From Micrococcaceae bacterium UBA6021 (lineage in GTDB: Bacteria; Actinomycetota; Actinomycetes; Actinomycetales; Micrococcaceae): 19,579 nt of DNA. The stretch is taken from positions 11,854-31,432 of the forward strand of contig DIZT01000069.1 in the NCBI GenBank assembly GCA_002427975.1, read 5' to 3'. Under the pieces are notes generated by a model that did no database searches, was not told the DNA's origin, and saw nothing but the letters and a program-made list of their open reading frames with translations. Within the stretch, counting starts at the first letter, position 1. Each line of letters starts with the position of its first letter. Position numbers and translations under genes: made by a program. Shown in pieces: positions 1 to 6,875 of this stretch.

Positions 1-1066
1 CGTGGCCGATCTTGCGGCCGGGGCGTACTGATTTGCCGTAGCAGTGGACCTTGGCGGCCGGTTCGCTGGCCAGGGCCGCAGGATAGGCGGAAAACAGATC
101 CTGGTTGTTGCCGCCCAGGAAGTTCTTCATCACCACTATGGGGCCCAGGATGTCGGTGGCACCCAGCGGAAGGTCCAGGACTGCCCGCAGATGCTGTTCA
201 AATTGGCTGGTGACCGAGCCGTCCTGCGTCCAGTGGCCGGTATTGTGGGGCCGCATGGCGAGTTCGTTGATCAGGAAGCCGACGCCGGAGCCGGGGGTTT
301 CAAAGAGTTCCGCCGCCATCACCCCGGTCACGCCGAGTTCGGTCGCGACGCGCAGGGCCGCGTCCTCCGCCGCAGCAGCGACTTCGAGGGGGATCTCCAG
401 CGCCGGGGCGATGACTTCGTCGCAGACGCCGTCCACCTGGATGGTGTGTACCACCGGCCAGGCCCTGGCTTCGCCGCTGGGGGTCCGCGCCACCAGCGCG
501 GACAGTTCACGGCTGAATTCGACTTTGGCTTCGGCGAGGAGCGGGCTCATGACCTCGAACCACGGAGCGGCGTCTTCGGCGTCTTCGGGGGAGTCGATGA
601 TCCGTACGCCCTTGCCGTCGTAACCGCCGCGGGGCATTTTGAGGACCACGGGCCAGCCGATTTCGTCGCCGAAGCCCACGAGCGCGGCGACGTCAGCGAC
701 AGCGGCCCAGACGGGGTTTGGCAGCCCCAGCCGGTCGATGGCCGCCCTCATCACCAGCTTGTCCTGCGCGTTGACCAGGGCGTCCGGGCCCGGCTGGACG
801 TTCACACCAGCGGCCAGAAGCGCGCGGAGGTTGTCCGTTGGAACGTGTTCGTGGTCGAACGTCATAACATCCAGGCCCTCGGCGAAGTCGAGGAGTGTCT
901 GGAGGTCCCTGTAGTCACCCACCGGTGAAGTGGCTACAGCCGAGACGGCCGAAACGTCCTCCGCCTCAGCCAGGACACGGAGTTCAAAGCCAAGGGCGGT
1001 AGCGGCCGGGGCCATCATGCGCGCGAGTTGGCCGCCGCCAACCACGCCGATTACTGGAAAAGTCAC
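1..1066 (-). CDS. purK: 5-(carboxyamino)imidazole ribonucleotide synthase PurK (partial, C-terminus outside window)
   Basis: PurK is an ATP-grasp enzyme that uses ATP and bicarbonate to carboxylate aminoimidazole ribonucleotide to N5-CAIR in cytosolic de novo purine synthesis. About 355 codons are present; the family is usually around 380-400 residues, so only the end is cut off by the window edge. Visible marks are the N-terminal nucleotide-fold start VTFPVIGVVGGGQLARMM (GGGQLARM at residues 10-17), FDHEHVPTDNL, the ATP-grasp stretch PVVLKMPRGGYDGKGV, and the conserved ELAMRPHNTGHWT near the C-terminus. I chose the GTG start at 1066 because the reading starts with the conserved beta strand there, and a TAGGCT -10-like hexamer at 1079-1074 sits 7 bases upstream with no ribosome binding site, suggesting a leaderless message. 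The gene is divergent from the GtrA gene; purK next to a GtrA gene is also seen at Rv3276c/Rv3277 of M. tuberculosis. Confidence 0.95.
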   Translation of the reverse strand, partial: MTFPVIGVVGGGQLARMMAPAATALGFELRVLAEAEDVSAVSAVATSPVGDYRDLQTLLDFAEGLDVMTFDHEHVPTDNLRALLAAGVNVQPGPDALVNAQDKLVMRAAIDRLGLPNPVWAAVADVAALVGFGDEIGWPVVLKMPRGGYDGKGVRIIDSPEDAEDAAPWFEVMSPLLAEAKVEFSRELSALVARTPSGEARAWPVVHTIQVDGVCDEVIAPALEIPLEVAAAAEDAALRVATELGVTGVMAAELFETPGSGVGFLINELAMRPHNTGHWTQDGSVTSQFEQHLRAVLDLPLGATDILGPIVVMKNFLGGNNQDLFSAYPAALASEPAAKVHCYGKSVRPGRKIGH

Positions 1067-1238
1067 ATATGCCAGCCTACAGAAAAGCTCACCGGATCCC
1101 GGCTTCGGGACGCCGGGAGCCCGCTTTTCGGGTATTTCTGCTCCCGCTTCGCCGTCCGTGTGGGGCCGGTACACAGATTTCGGGGCTAAAATAGTCCTCT
1201 GGCCGTGTGGCCCATTGAACCGACGGCCATGGAGGGTC
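1067..1238. promoter_or_regulatory. Divergent purK / GtrA promoter region
   Basis: This 172-base stretch separates two divergent genes and must hold both promoters. On the minus strand TAGGCT (1079-1074) lies 7 bases before the purK GTG. On the plus strand TAAAAT (1187-1192) is a good -10 for the GtrA gene and would give a leader of about 40 bases. Neither has a convincing -35 box. Between them are two small hairpins, TCCCG-GCTT-CGGGA (1097-1110) and CCCG-CTTTT-CGGG (1120-1132), of unknown role. Confidence 0.5.
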
Positions 1239-1814
1239 ATGTTTAGCGTACTTGCAGATCGTATCCGGGGGCTCGCCTCACTTTTTTGGCGTGAGGTGGC
1301 CAAATTCGGGGCCGTGGGTGGCGTTGCCTTCGTCATTGATAACGGACTGACGTACTACCTGATGCACGGCCCGATGACGGACAGCGAAGCCAAGGCGCGC
1401 TTCGTCGGCGCCACCATTGCGACAATCTTTTCCTGGATCGCCAACCGGCTGTGGACGTTCCGGCATCGGCGCCAGGCGAACGTGGTCCGCGAGTTCCTGA
1501 TGTTTATCCTCATTAATGGAATTGGGATCGGGATTTCCACGGGTTTCACCGCGCTGGCCAAATATTCGTTCAACGTCACCGACAAGAACATGCTGTTTGC
1601 CGCCGGAGTTGTGGGAATCCTGGTAGCAACGGTGGTCCGCTTCTTCGCCTACCGGTTCCTTGTGTTCAATCAGGAACTGGACCAGGAACCGGAATTCTCC
1701 CACGACCACGAACTCATCGAGCTGCACCATCGTGAGAAGGCCGCTGCAGCGGCCGCCGCCCAGCGCAGTGAACTCCTGGAGCCGGACTCGCCGGAAAGCC
1801 CCCGGCAGCCCTGA
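1239..1814 (+). CDS. GtrA-family membrane protein
   Basis: GtrA-family proteins are small four-helix membrane proteins thought to move or present polyprenyl-phosphate-linked sugars across the cytoplasmic membrane for envelope polysaccharide modification. The 191 residues show four hydrophobic segments at about 22-42, 54-73, 86-108 and 118-143. The family-typical features are KFGAVGGVAFVIDNGLTYYL in helix 1 and the basic W-x-F turn ANRLWTFRHRR. The C-terminal 48 residues are a charged tail with a run of seven alanines (KAAAAAAAQ). The ATG at 1239 is the only Met before the family domain; GGAGGG at 1231-1236 is a close-set ribosome binding site. The gene is monocistronic and ends 41 bases before the convergent TIGR03089 stop. 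The sugar substrate cannot be told from the sequence. Confidence 0.88.
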   Translation: MFSVLADRIRGLASLFWREVAKFGAVGGVAFVIDNGLTYYLMHGPMTDSEAKARFVGATIATIFSWIANRLWTFRHRRQANVVREFLMFILINGIGIGISTGFTALAKYSFNVTDKNMLFAAGVVGILVATVVRFFAYRFLVFNQELDQEPEFSHDHELIELHHREKAAAAAAAQRSELLEPDSPESPRQP

Positions 1815-1822
1815 GGCTCCAG

Positions 1823-1853
1823 TCTTAAGACCCCCGGATCTTACGACCCCGGA
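1823..1853. repeat. Imperfect tandem duplication between convergent genes
   Basis: TCTTAAGACCCCCGGA (1823-1838) is followed directly by TCTTACGACCCCGGA (1839-1853): the same unit with one substitution and one missing C. The first copy contains the palindrome GTCTTAAGAC (1822-1831). It fills most of the 41-base gap between the convergent GtrA and TIGR03089 stop codons. No T-tract follows, so a terminator role is not clear. Confidence 0.6.
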
Positions 1854-1855
1854 AG

Positions 1856-2554
1856 CTACTGGCCGTGGATGCGTTCCGCGGCCAGCAGCTTGTCCGAAAG
1901 CGCCACATCGGTGTGTGCCAGCACCACGGAGCCGCCGCTCTGCCAGGCCCCGAGCGAGTTTGCCAGGGCCGGTTCAAGCCCCTCCGCGGCCGGGACCAAA
2001 AGCCGGACGCCTTCTTCGTGCGAGGCGGCAAAGCCGGTGATCAGGCTTTCATGGGTGTGCCGCCTGCCATCGCCGGCCACAACGGCGCAGGCGGCGGCCG
2101 AAGGGTCTGCGTGCGCCATAAAAACGTCGCCGTGGGAACGGACTTCCGCGGCATAGTCAATGACTCCGGCAGGCAGGTCTCCCGGCCACCGCATGGCCAG
2201 TGCCGGCAGCGCAACGGCGATAACGGCGTCGTACTTTCCGTCGACCTTTTCGGGGTTGTCTGTGACGATGAGGTCCGCCTCCCGGCCGTCCAGGACTGTT
2301 TCCATGCCGAGTTGCCAGGCGGCCAGCGCCCAGATCAGCGACTTCCAGTGGGCAGGGAGGTCAAGGCCCAGCCGCATCCCTGGCTCGGCGTCGAGTTCGT
2401 CCTGCAGCAGATTGCTGGTTTTTGCCACCCAGTTGTCCAGCACGCGACCGGAGAGTTCCACGCGTTCGGAGTCGGGGCCGTACCAGGTCAGACGGGGCGA
2501 GGTGGCGTGGCCGGAGCGCAGGGTGGTCATCAGGTCTATCGCCGGGATGCTCAT
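1856..2554 (-). CDS. TIGR03089 family protein
   Basis: This 232-residue protein matches the actinobacterial TIGR03089 family, whose members resemble an N-terminal fragment of AMP-binding (acyl-adenylate) enzymes but lack a complete catalytic domain; the function is not established. Visible features are TSPRLTWYGPDSERVELSGRV near the N-terminus, the adenylate-enzyme-like stretch GLDLPAHWKSLIWALAAWQLG (about residues 62-82), and a C-terminal GSVVLAHTDVALSDKLLAAERI. There is no signal peptide or membrane segment. The ATG at 2554 is preceded on the minus strand by CAAGAT (2566-2561) six bases upstream and no ribosome binding site, so the message may be leaderless. The M. tuberculosis counterpart (Rv3268, recalled from memory) also lies between purK and whiB2. 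I see no ATP-binding P-loop that would support independent enzyme activity. Confidence 0.85.
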   Translation of the reverse strand: MSIPAIDLMTTLRSGHATSPRLTWYGPDSERVELSGRVLDNWVAKTSNLLQDELDAEPGMRLGLDLPAHWKSLIWALAAWQLGMETVLDGREADLIVTDNPEKVDGKYDAVIAVALPALAMRWPGDLPAGVIDYAAEVRSHGDVFMAHADPSAAACAVVAGDGRRHTHESLITGFAASHEEGVRLLVPAAEGLEPALANSLGAWQSGGSVVLAHTDVALSDKLLAAERIHGQ

Positions 2555-2967
2555 GGCTTTATCTTGTCACGGACTCAGTGGGGTGTCCGGGGTCACGGAA
2601 GCTGCGTCGGCAGTCCATAGGGGTCTCCGCCCGGCCGGCGCTGGCCGTGATGTTGCTCACAGGAGTTTGTCACCTTATTTGTCTTATTAGCGCTGCGCCT
2701 GTAGTTTGAGCCGTTATTCAGCGGGAATGGGACCTATTGGCCGCCGATGCGGACCGTCCGGCATCCAGCGCGCCGGGCCCTCGGAAAATTCCCGGGCGTG
2801 GCGTGACGGGGATTTGTCCTGAAAGTTGATTATTATCCCGTCCACGGCTTGACTCCCCAGTAGTTACACACGTGTAATTAGATATCGAAAGTCACTGCAT
2901 AAATACGGGCACTCAACCGGGTGTCCAAGGGATTCAGGCAGAGGCTGCAACTTTCAGGAGGGTCGCC
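2555..2967. promoter_or_regulatory. Intergenic region and promoter upstream of whiB
   Basis: This 413-base gap has no supportable gene. Its right end holds a good promoter for whiB: TTGACT (2849-2854), an 18-base spacer and TGTAAT (2873-2878). The inverted repeat TTACAC-AC-GTGTAA (2864-2877) covers the spacer end and most of the -10, so a bound regulator would block RNA polymerase. The predicted leader is about 80 bases and ends in a strong ribosome binding site, AGGAGGG (2956-2962), 5 bases before the GTG. A second AT-rich block, TATTAT (2831-2836), could be another -10 but lacks a partner -35. GTCACGGA occurs twice, at 2566-2573 and 2592-2599, near the TIGR03089 start. Confidence 0.6.
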
Positions 2968-3513
2968 GTGGGGCAAGTAGAGCGTATCCATGAAGATGCC
3001 GTCGTAGCCGGCCAGGCAACGGCTAAATACCGCGCACGGGGCGTACCGAGCGACTGGTACGTGGATCCTGCCGATCCCGACGCCGCGGACCGTTACAACC
3101 GCAATACCAAAGACTCCCTCCAGGAACAGGCCACAGCCTTCCTGGCAGCACACGAAGCACTCCTTGACGGCGGCCATGACCAGGACGAGGATGACCTGGA
3201 TCCGCCCATGGAACTGCGCACCCCGGCCCAGGGGACCAGTACCCAGCCTGTGTGGATCGGCTTGCCGTTCCGGCAGGACTTCGATGACGAAGGCGAACTC
3301 GGCTGGCAGACTGATGCATTGTGCGCACAGACGGATCCGGAAGCCTTCTTCCCGGAAAAGGGCGGATCCACGCGCGATGCCAAGAAGGTCTGCGGCGCGT
3401 GCAACGTGCGGTCGCAGTGCCTGGAATACGCTCTGGCAAACGACGAACGGTTTGGCATTTGGGGCGGCCTTTCCGAGCGTGAACGCCGGCGGCTAAGGAA
3501 GCGAGCGATCTAA
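2968..3513 (+). CDS. whiB: WhiB-family iron-sulfur transcriptional regulator with long N-terminal extension
   Basis: WhiB-like proteins are small actinobacterial regulators that bind a [4Fe-4S] cluster through four cysteines and usually act with the principal sigma factor; the WhiB/WhiB2(WhmD) branch controls septation and cell division. The domain is at the C-terminus: C119, C142, C145 and C151 (C-x22-C-x2-C-x5-C), then GIWGG at 163-167 and the basic tail ERRRLRKRAI. The protein is 181 residues, against roughly 80-130 for most relatives, because of about 100 acidic residues before the domain, including DGGHDQDEDDLDPP. The GTG start is well supported by AGGAGGG 5 bases upstream. An internal ATG at codon 81 would give a typical 101-residue protein but has no good ribosome binding site. 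It precedes the envelope gene pair GT2/DUF5719. Assignment to the WhiB2 branch rests on synteny with Rv3260c. Confidence 0.93.
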   Translation: MGQVERIHEDAVVAGQATAKYRARGVPSDWYVDPADPDAADRYNRNTKDSLQEQATAFLAAHEALLDGGHDQDEDDLDPPMELRTPAQGTSTQPVWIGLPFRQDFDDEGELGWQTDALCAQTDPEAFFPEKGGSTRDAKKVCGACNVRSQCLEYALANDERFGIWGGLSERERRRLRKRAI

Positions 3514-3542
3514 TTCTTCAGGAAGTACATGTCACTGCCGTT

Positions 3543-6500
3543 GTGGTGTCCCACAACGGCAGTGCCTATCTCCCCAGAACCCTGGCTGCCCTTGCGGACC
3601 AGACCCGGACCGTGGACTCCGTCATCGGCGTGGACACCGGGTCACGCGATGACTCCGCTGTCCTCCTTGAGGGGGCCTTAGGCGCCTCCAATGTCATCGA
3701 CTTTCCGCATGGCAAAAGCGGAATGGGCGGCGCCGTGCGAGCCGGCCTCAACGCCCTGGCGCCGTCGGAAGGCCAGTCCCAGCGCGCCGCCACAGAGTGG
3801 GTCTGGCTGCTTCACGACGATGCCGCCCCTGCGCCGGAGGCGCTGGCTGAACTCCTGGGTGCCGTTGAACGCGCACCATCCGTGACCGTGGCCGGCTGCA
3901 AGCAACTGGACTGGCACTCCGAACGCCAGTTGATCGACGTCGGACTTTCCACCAGCCGCTGGGCCGAGCGCCTCACCCTGATCGATGCAGAGGAACTGGA
4001 CCAGGGCCAGTACAACGGCCGGACTGACACTTTCGCGGTGAACTCGGCCGGCATGCTGGTCCGCCGGGACATCTGGGAGCTCTTGAAGGGGTTCGACCCC
4101 GCATTGCCGGGCACCGGCGACGACGTCGACTTCTGCTGGCGCAACCGCCTCGCCGGACACCGTGTGGTGGTGGTGCCCACTGCCCGGATGTTCCATGTGG
4201 CACACCGGCCCCATGGCCAGGGCAACCCCTCGGCGGCCCGAAAAGCCCAGGTCCACCTCCGCCTCAAGCACGCCCCGCTGTGGAAGGTGCCGATCCACGC
4301 GGTCGGAGCGCTGCTGGGCAGCATCTTCAAACTTGTACTCAGCATCGCAGTGAAGGATCCGGGGCACGGCTTCTCCCAGCTGGTAGCCACGTTCGCTGCC
4401 CTGGCCCGGCCCGGTGCTGTGGCAAAGGCACGCCTGACGGCGGCCAGCACCCGCAGGATCCGGCGTTCGGTCATCAAGAAGCTGCAGACTCCCCGGCGTG
4501 AAGTCTGGAACCACCGCCGTTCCCTCATGGAGGCCCTCGGTGCTGACAGCTCCACGGCAGATGGCCTGGTCCACGATCCCATGGCGGACCAGCCCACGGG
4601 GGATTCAGCTGATGACTTTGCCGCACTGACCACCACTGAACGGGGCTGGGTGGGTACTGGCGCCCTCGCCGCGATCATCATCGCGTCCGTTGCTTCCCTG
4701 ATGGCGCTCAGCGGCCTGTTCCGGGCTGAAGCCGTTTCCGGCGGCGGCCTTATCCCCGTGTCCTCCACGCTTGGCGAAATATGGCACCACGCCTCCAGCT
4801 GGTGGATCAGTCTGGGGGCTGGCCTGCCCGGAAGGGGTGACCCCTTCGGCTACGTCCTGTGGATCCTTGGCCTGCTCGGCGGGGGAGATGCCAATGCGGC
4901 CATGGCATGGCTCTTACTGCTCGCCGCCCCGCTATCGGGCCTGACGGCATGGTTTGCGGCCGGGGGCCTGACCGTCCGGCGCCGCTTCCGCTTCGTTGCC
5001 GCACTGTTCTGGGCAGCCGCTCCTGCCCTGCAGGTAGCGCTGAACCAAGGCCGTGTGGGTGCACTGGTGGCCCACGTCATGATGCCAATGCTGGTCCTGG
5101 CACTCTTGCGCGCCACCGGGTCCGCTGTGGGCCACGGTCGGTTTGTGGTCCCGTCCCCGGGTGACCGGCGTTTCACCGAAAAACCGCCCGCGCGGCCCGG
5201 GATCAATGGCATGCCGTCCTGGACCGCTGCCGCCGCCGCGGGCCTGGCGCTGGCCGTTGTCACCGCTTCCGCGCCTTCACTGCTGGTCCCGGCCGTAGCG
5301 GTCATCGTGCTCTGCGGGCTGATGCTGGGCCGCCGTGGCCGGACCGTGTGGTGGGCGCTGTTGCCCAGCACGGCGCTTTTCCTTCCCTTTGGCCTGTCCG
5401 TCATCGACAGGCCGCGGGCACTGCTCGCAGACCCGGGTGTTCCGCTGGGATTCGAGGCCGCCCCGCTGTGGCAGCAGTTCCTGGGCCAGCCGCTTCCCTT
5501 CTCCGCGGAAGGCGGTCTGTCCGGCCTTCCGTTCTTCAGCGGCCAGGTCATCCCGTGGGCACTCCTGCTGGCACTGCTGGTGGCTGTCCCCGTCCTGCTG
5601 CTTGCCGTTGCCGCCCTGTTCCTCCCGGGTAAGCGCAGCAGGACGGCACGGGTTCTCTGGGTGGCAGCACTGATCGTTGTTGTTGCTGGCTGGCTTGCAG
5701 GGCACGTTGCCACGGGCGCCAACGCAGACACCCTCGTAACCCCGTTCACCGGCCCGGCTGTTTCCGCTGCCGGATTCGCGTTCCTGGGGGCAGCACTGAT
5801 CGGTGCCGAGCGTCTCCTGGATGCCGCGGACCGTGCAGCCTCCCCAGGCATTCGGCGCACCGTGGCCCTTCGCTCCGCAACTGCCCTGGCCATGGTGGTG
5901 CTGCTGGCCGGCCCGCTGGCCGGTATGGCGGTGTGGTCAGCGCAGAACATGCTCCGGTCCACGGCAGCGGCCCTCCCGGCCGAGGTGCCAGCCGGTCCGG
6001 CGCTGGGAACTCCCCGGCTGGTGGAGGCAGGCAGTGCGCGGACGCTCCCCGCCACCGCTATCGACCGTGGCACGGGGCCGGAGCAGACGCGCACGCTGCT
6101 GATCAGCACCCAGGAGAACGGCGCCTTTGACGCGGCCCTGATGCGCGGCGCCGGGACCACGCTGGACAGCCTGTCCGCGATTGCCTCAGCCCGGAACATC
6201 CTGGGCGCGCCCGGCCAGGAGACAGTCAGGGACGACGACGACCTCACGGCGTCGATCCGCAGTGTGGTGGCCACCCTGGTGGCCGGGCAGGGCGTGGATC
6301 CCCGGCCCGGGCTTGAGCGCCTGGGTGCCGGGTTCGTGGTGCTGCGCTCGGCCGACACCGCGGCCCAGCTCACCGCCAGCAGGATGGATGCAGTGCCGGG
6401 GCTCGTTGCCGTCGGCCAGACCGACGTCGGCTGGCTCTGGCGGATTACCCCGCTGAACCAGCCGGTGCTCCAGCCCGCCGATGTTGCCCACCGCGTCCGG

Positions 6501-6875
6501 ATCGTGGACGGCGCCGGGGCTACGGTGGCGCTGGTGCCCTCCAAGTACGACGACGTCGACACAGCCGTCGCCGCAGGACCGGAGGGCCGGCTGGTGGTAC
6601 TGGCCGAGCGGGCGGACCCGGGATGGAGCGCATGGTTCGACGGTCGGAAACTCACCGCCACGACGTCCGGTTCAGCCCAGGCCTTCACCTTGCCGGCCAC
6701 CGCCGGCCAGCTGACCATCCGTTACGACCCCCCTTGGGCCCTGTGGTCCGGAATCGCGCAGATCACGGTGATCGGACTCACCGTCATGCTCGCCATTCCC
6801 ATGCCCGCGCGGCGGCCCAACACAGGGCTGTCAAGGGACGAAGGATCTTTGCGTAAGGAACACCAGAATGCATAA
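3543..6875 (+). CDS. GT2-family glycosyltransferase fused to a large polytopic membrane and exterior domain
   Basis: The N-terminal ~300 residues are a family-2 glycosyltransferase (GT-A fold): VSHNG at residues 2-6, DTGSRDDS 31-38, the metal/nucleotide-sugar site LLHDDAAP 89-96, and acceptor-site GDDVDFCWR 192-200 followed by a membrane-proximal H-x-x-H region. From about residue 367 there are roughly ten hydrophobic helices to about residue 800, then a 260-residue hydrophilic domain probably outside the cell (800-1060), and a last helix at about 1063-1090. The layout suggests a nucleotide-sugar or lipid-sugar dependent envelope glycan enzyme; the sugar and acceptor are unknown. It follows whiB by 29 bases and overlaps the DUF5719 gene by 8 bases, so the three may be one operon. 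The start is uncertain: the conserved first strand (HVTAVVV) lies upstream of this GTG, but that open stretch has no ATG, GTG or TTG, only ATT at 3513. Confidence 0.88.
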   Translation: MVSHNGSAYLPRTLAALADQTRTVDSVIGVDTGSRDDSAVLLEGALGASNVIDFPHGKSGMGGAVRAGLNALAPSEGQSQRAATEWVWLLHDDAAPAPEALAELLGAVERAPSVTVAGCKQLDWHSERQLIDVGLSTSRWAERLTLIDAEELDQGQYNGRTDTFAVNSAGMLVRRDIWELLKGFDPALPGTGDDVDFCWRNRLAGHRVVVVPTARMFHVAHRPHGQGNPSAARKAQVHLRLKHAPLWKVPIHAVGALLGSIFKLVLSIAVKDPGHGFSQLVATFAALARPGAVAKARLTAASTRRIRRSVIKKLQTPRREVWNHRRSLMEALGADSSTADGLVHDPMADQPTGDSADDFAALTTTERGWVGTGALAAIIIASVASLMALSGLFRAEAVSGGGLIPVSSTLGEIWHHASSWWISLGAGLPGRGDPFGYVLWILGLLGGGDANAAMAWLLLLAAPLSGLTAWFAAGGLTVRRRFRFVAALFWAAAPALQVALNQGRVGALVAHVMMPMLVLALLRATGSAVGHGRFVVPSPGDRRFTEKPPARPGINGMPSWTAAAAAGLALAVVTASAPSLLVPAVAVIVLCGLMLGRRGRTVWWALLPSTALFLPFGLSVIDRPRALLADPGVPLGFEAAPLWQQFLGQPLPFSAEGGLSGLPFFSGQVIPWALLLALLVAVPVLLLAVAALFLPGKRSRTARVLWVAALIVVVAGWLAGHVATGANADTLVTPFTGPAVSAAGFAFLGAALIGAERLLDAADRAASPGIRRTVALRSATALAMVVLLAGPLAGMAVWSAQNMLRSTAAALPAEVPAGPALGTPRLVEAGSARTLPATAIDRGTGPEQTRTLLISTQENGAFDAALMRGAGTTLDSLSAIASARNILGAPGQETVRDDDDLTASIRSVVATLVAGQGVDPRPGLERLGAGFVVLRSADTAAQLTASRMDAVPGLVAVGQTDVGWLWRITPLNQPVLQPADVAHRVRIVDGAGATVALVPSKYDDVDTAVAAGPEGRLVVLAERADPGWSAWFDGRKLTATTSGSAQAFTLPATAGQLTIRYDPPWALWSGIAQITVIGLTVMLAIPMPARRPNTGLSRDEGSLRKEHQNA

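Noticed and set aside
2422..2709. Small plus-strand ORFs reaching into the TIGR03089-whiB gap
   Set aside because: They mostly overlap TIGR03089 antisense, have no ribosome binding site at a usable start and no recognisable sequence.
4850..6718. A 622-codon minus-strand frame opposite the glycosyltransferase
   Set aside because: Ser/Arg/Pro/Thr-rich shadow sequence with no domain, antisense to a clear GT2/membrane protein.
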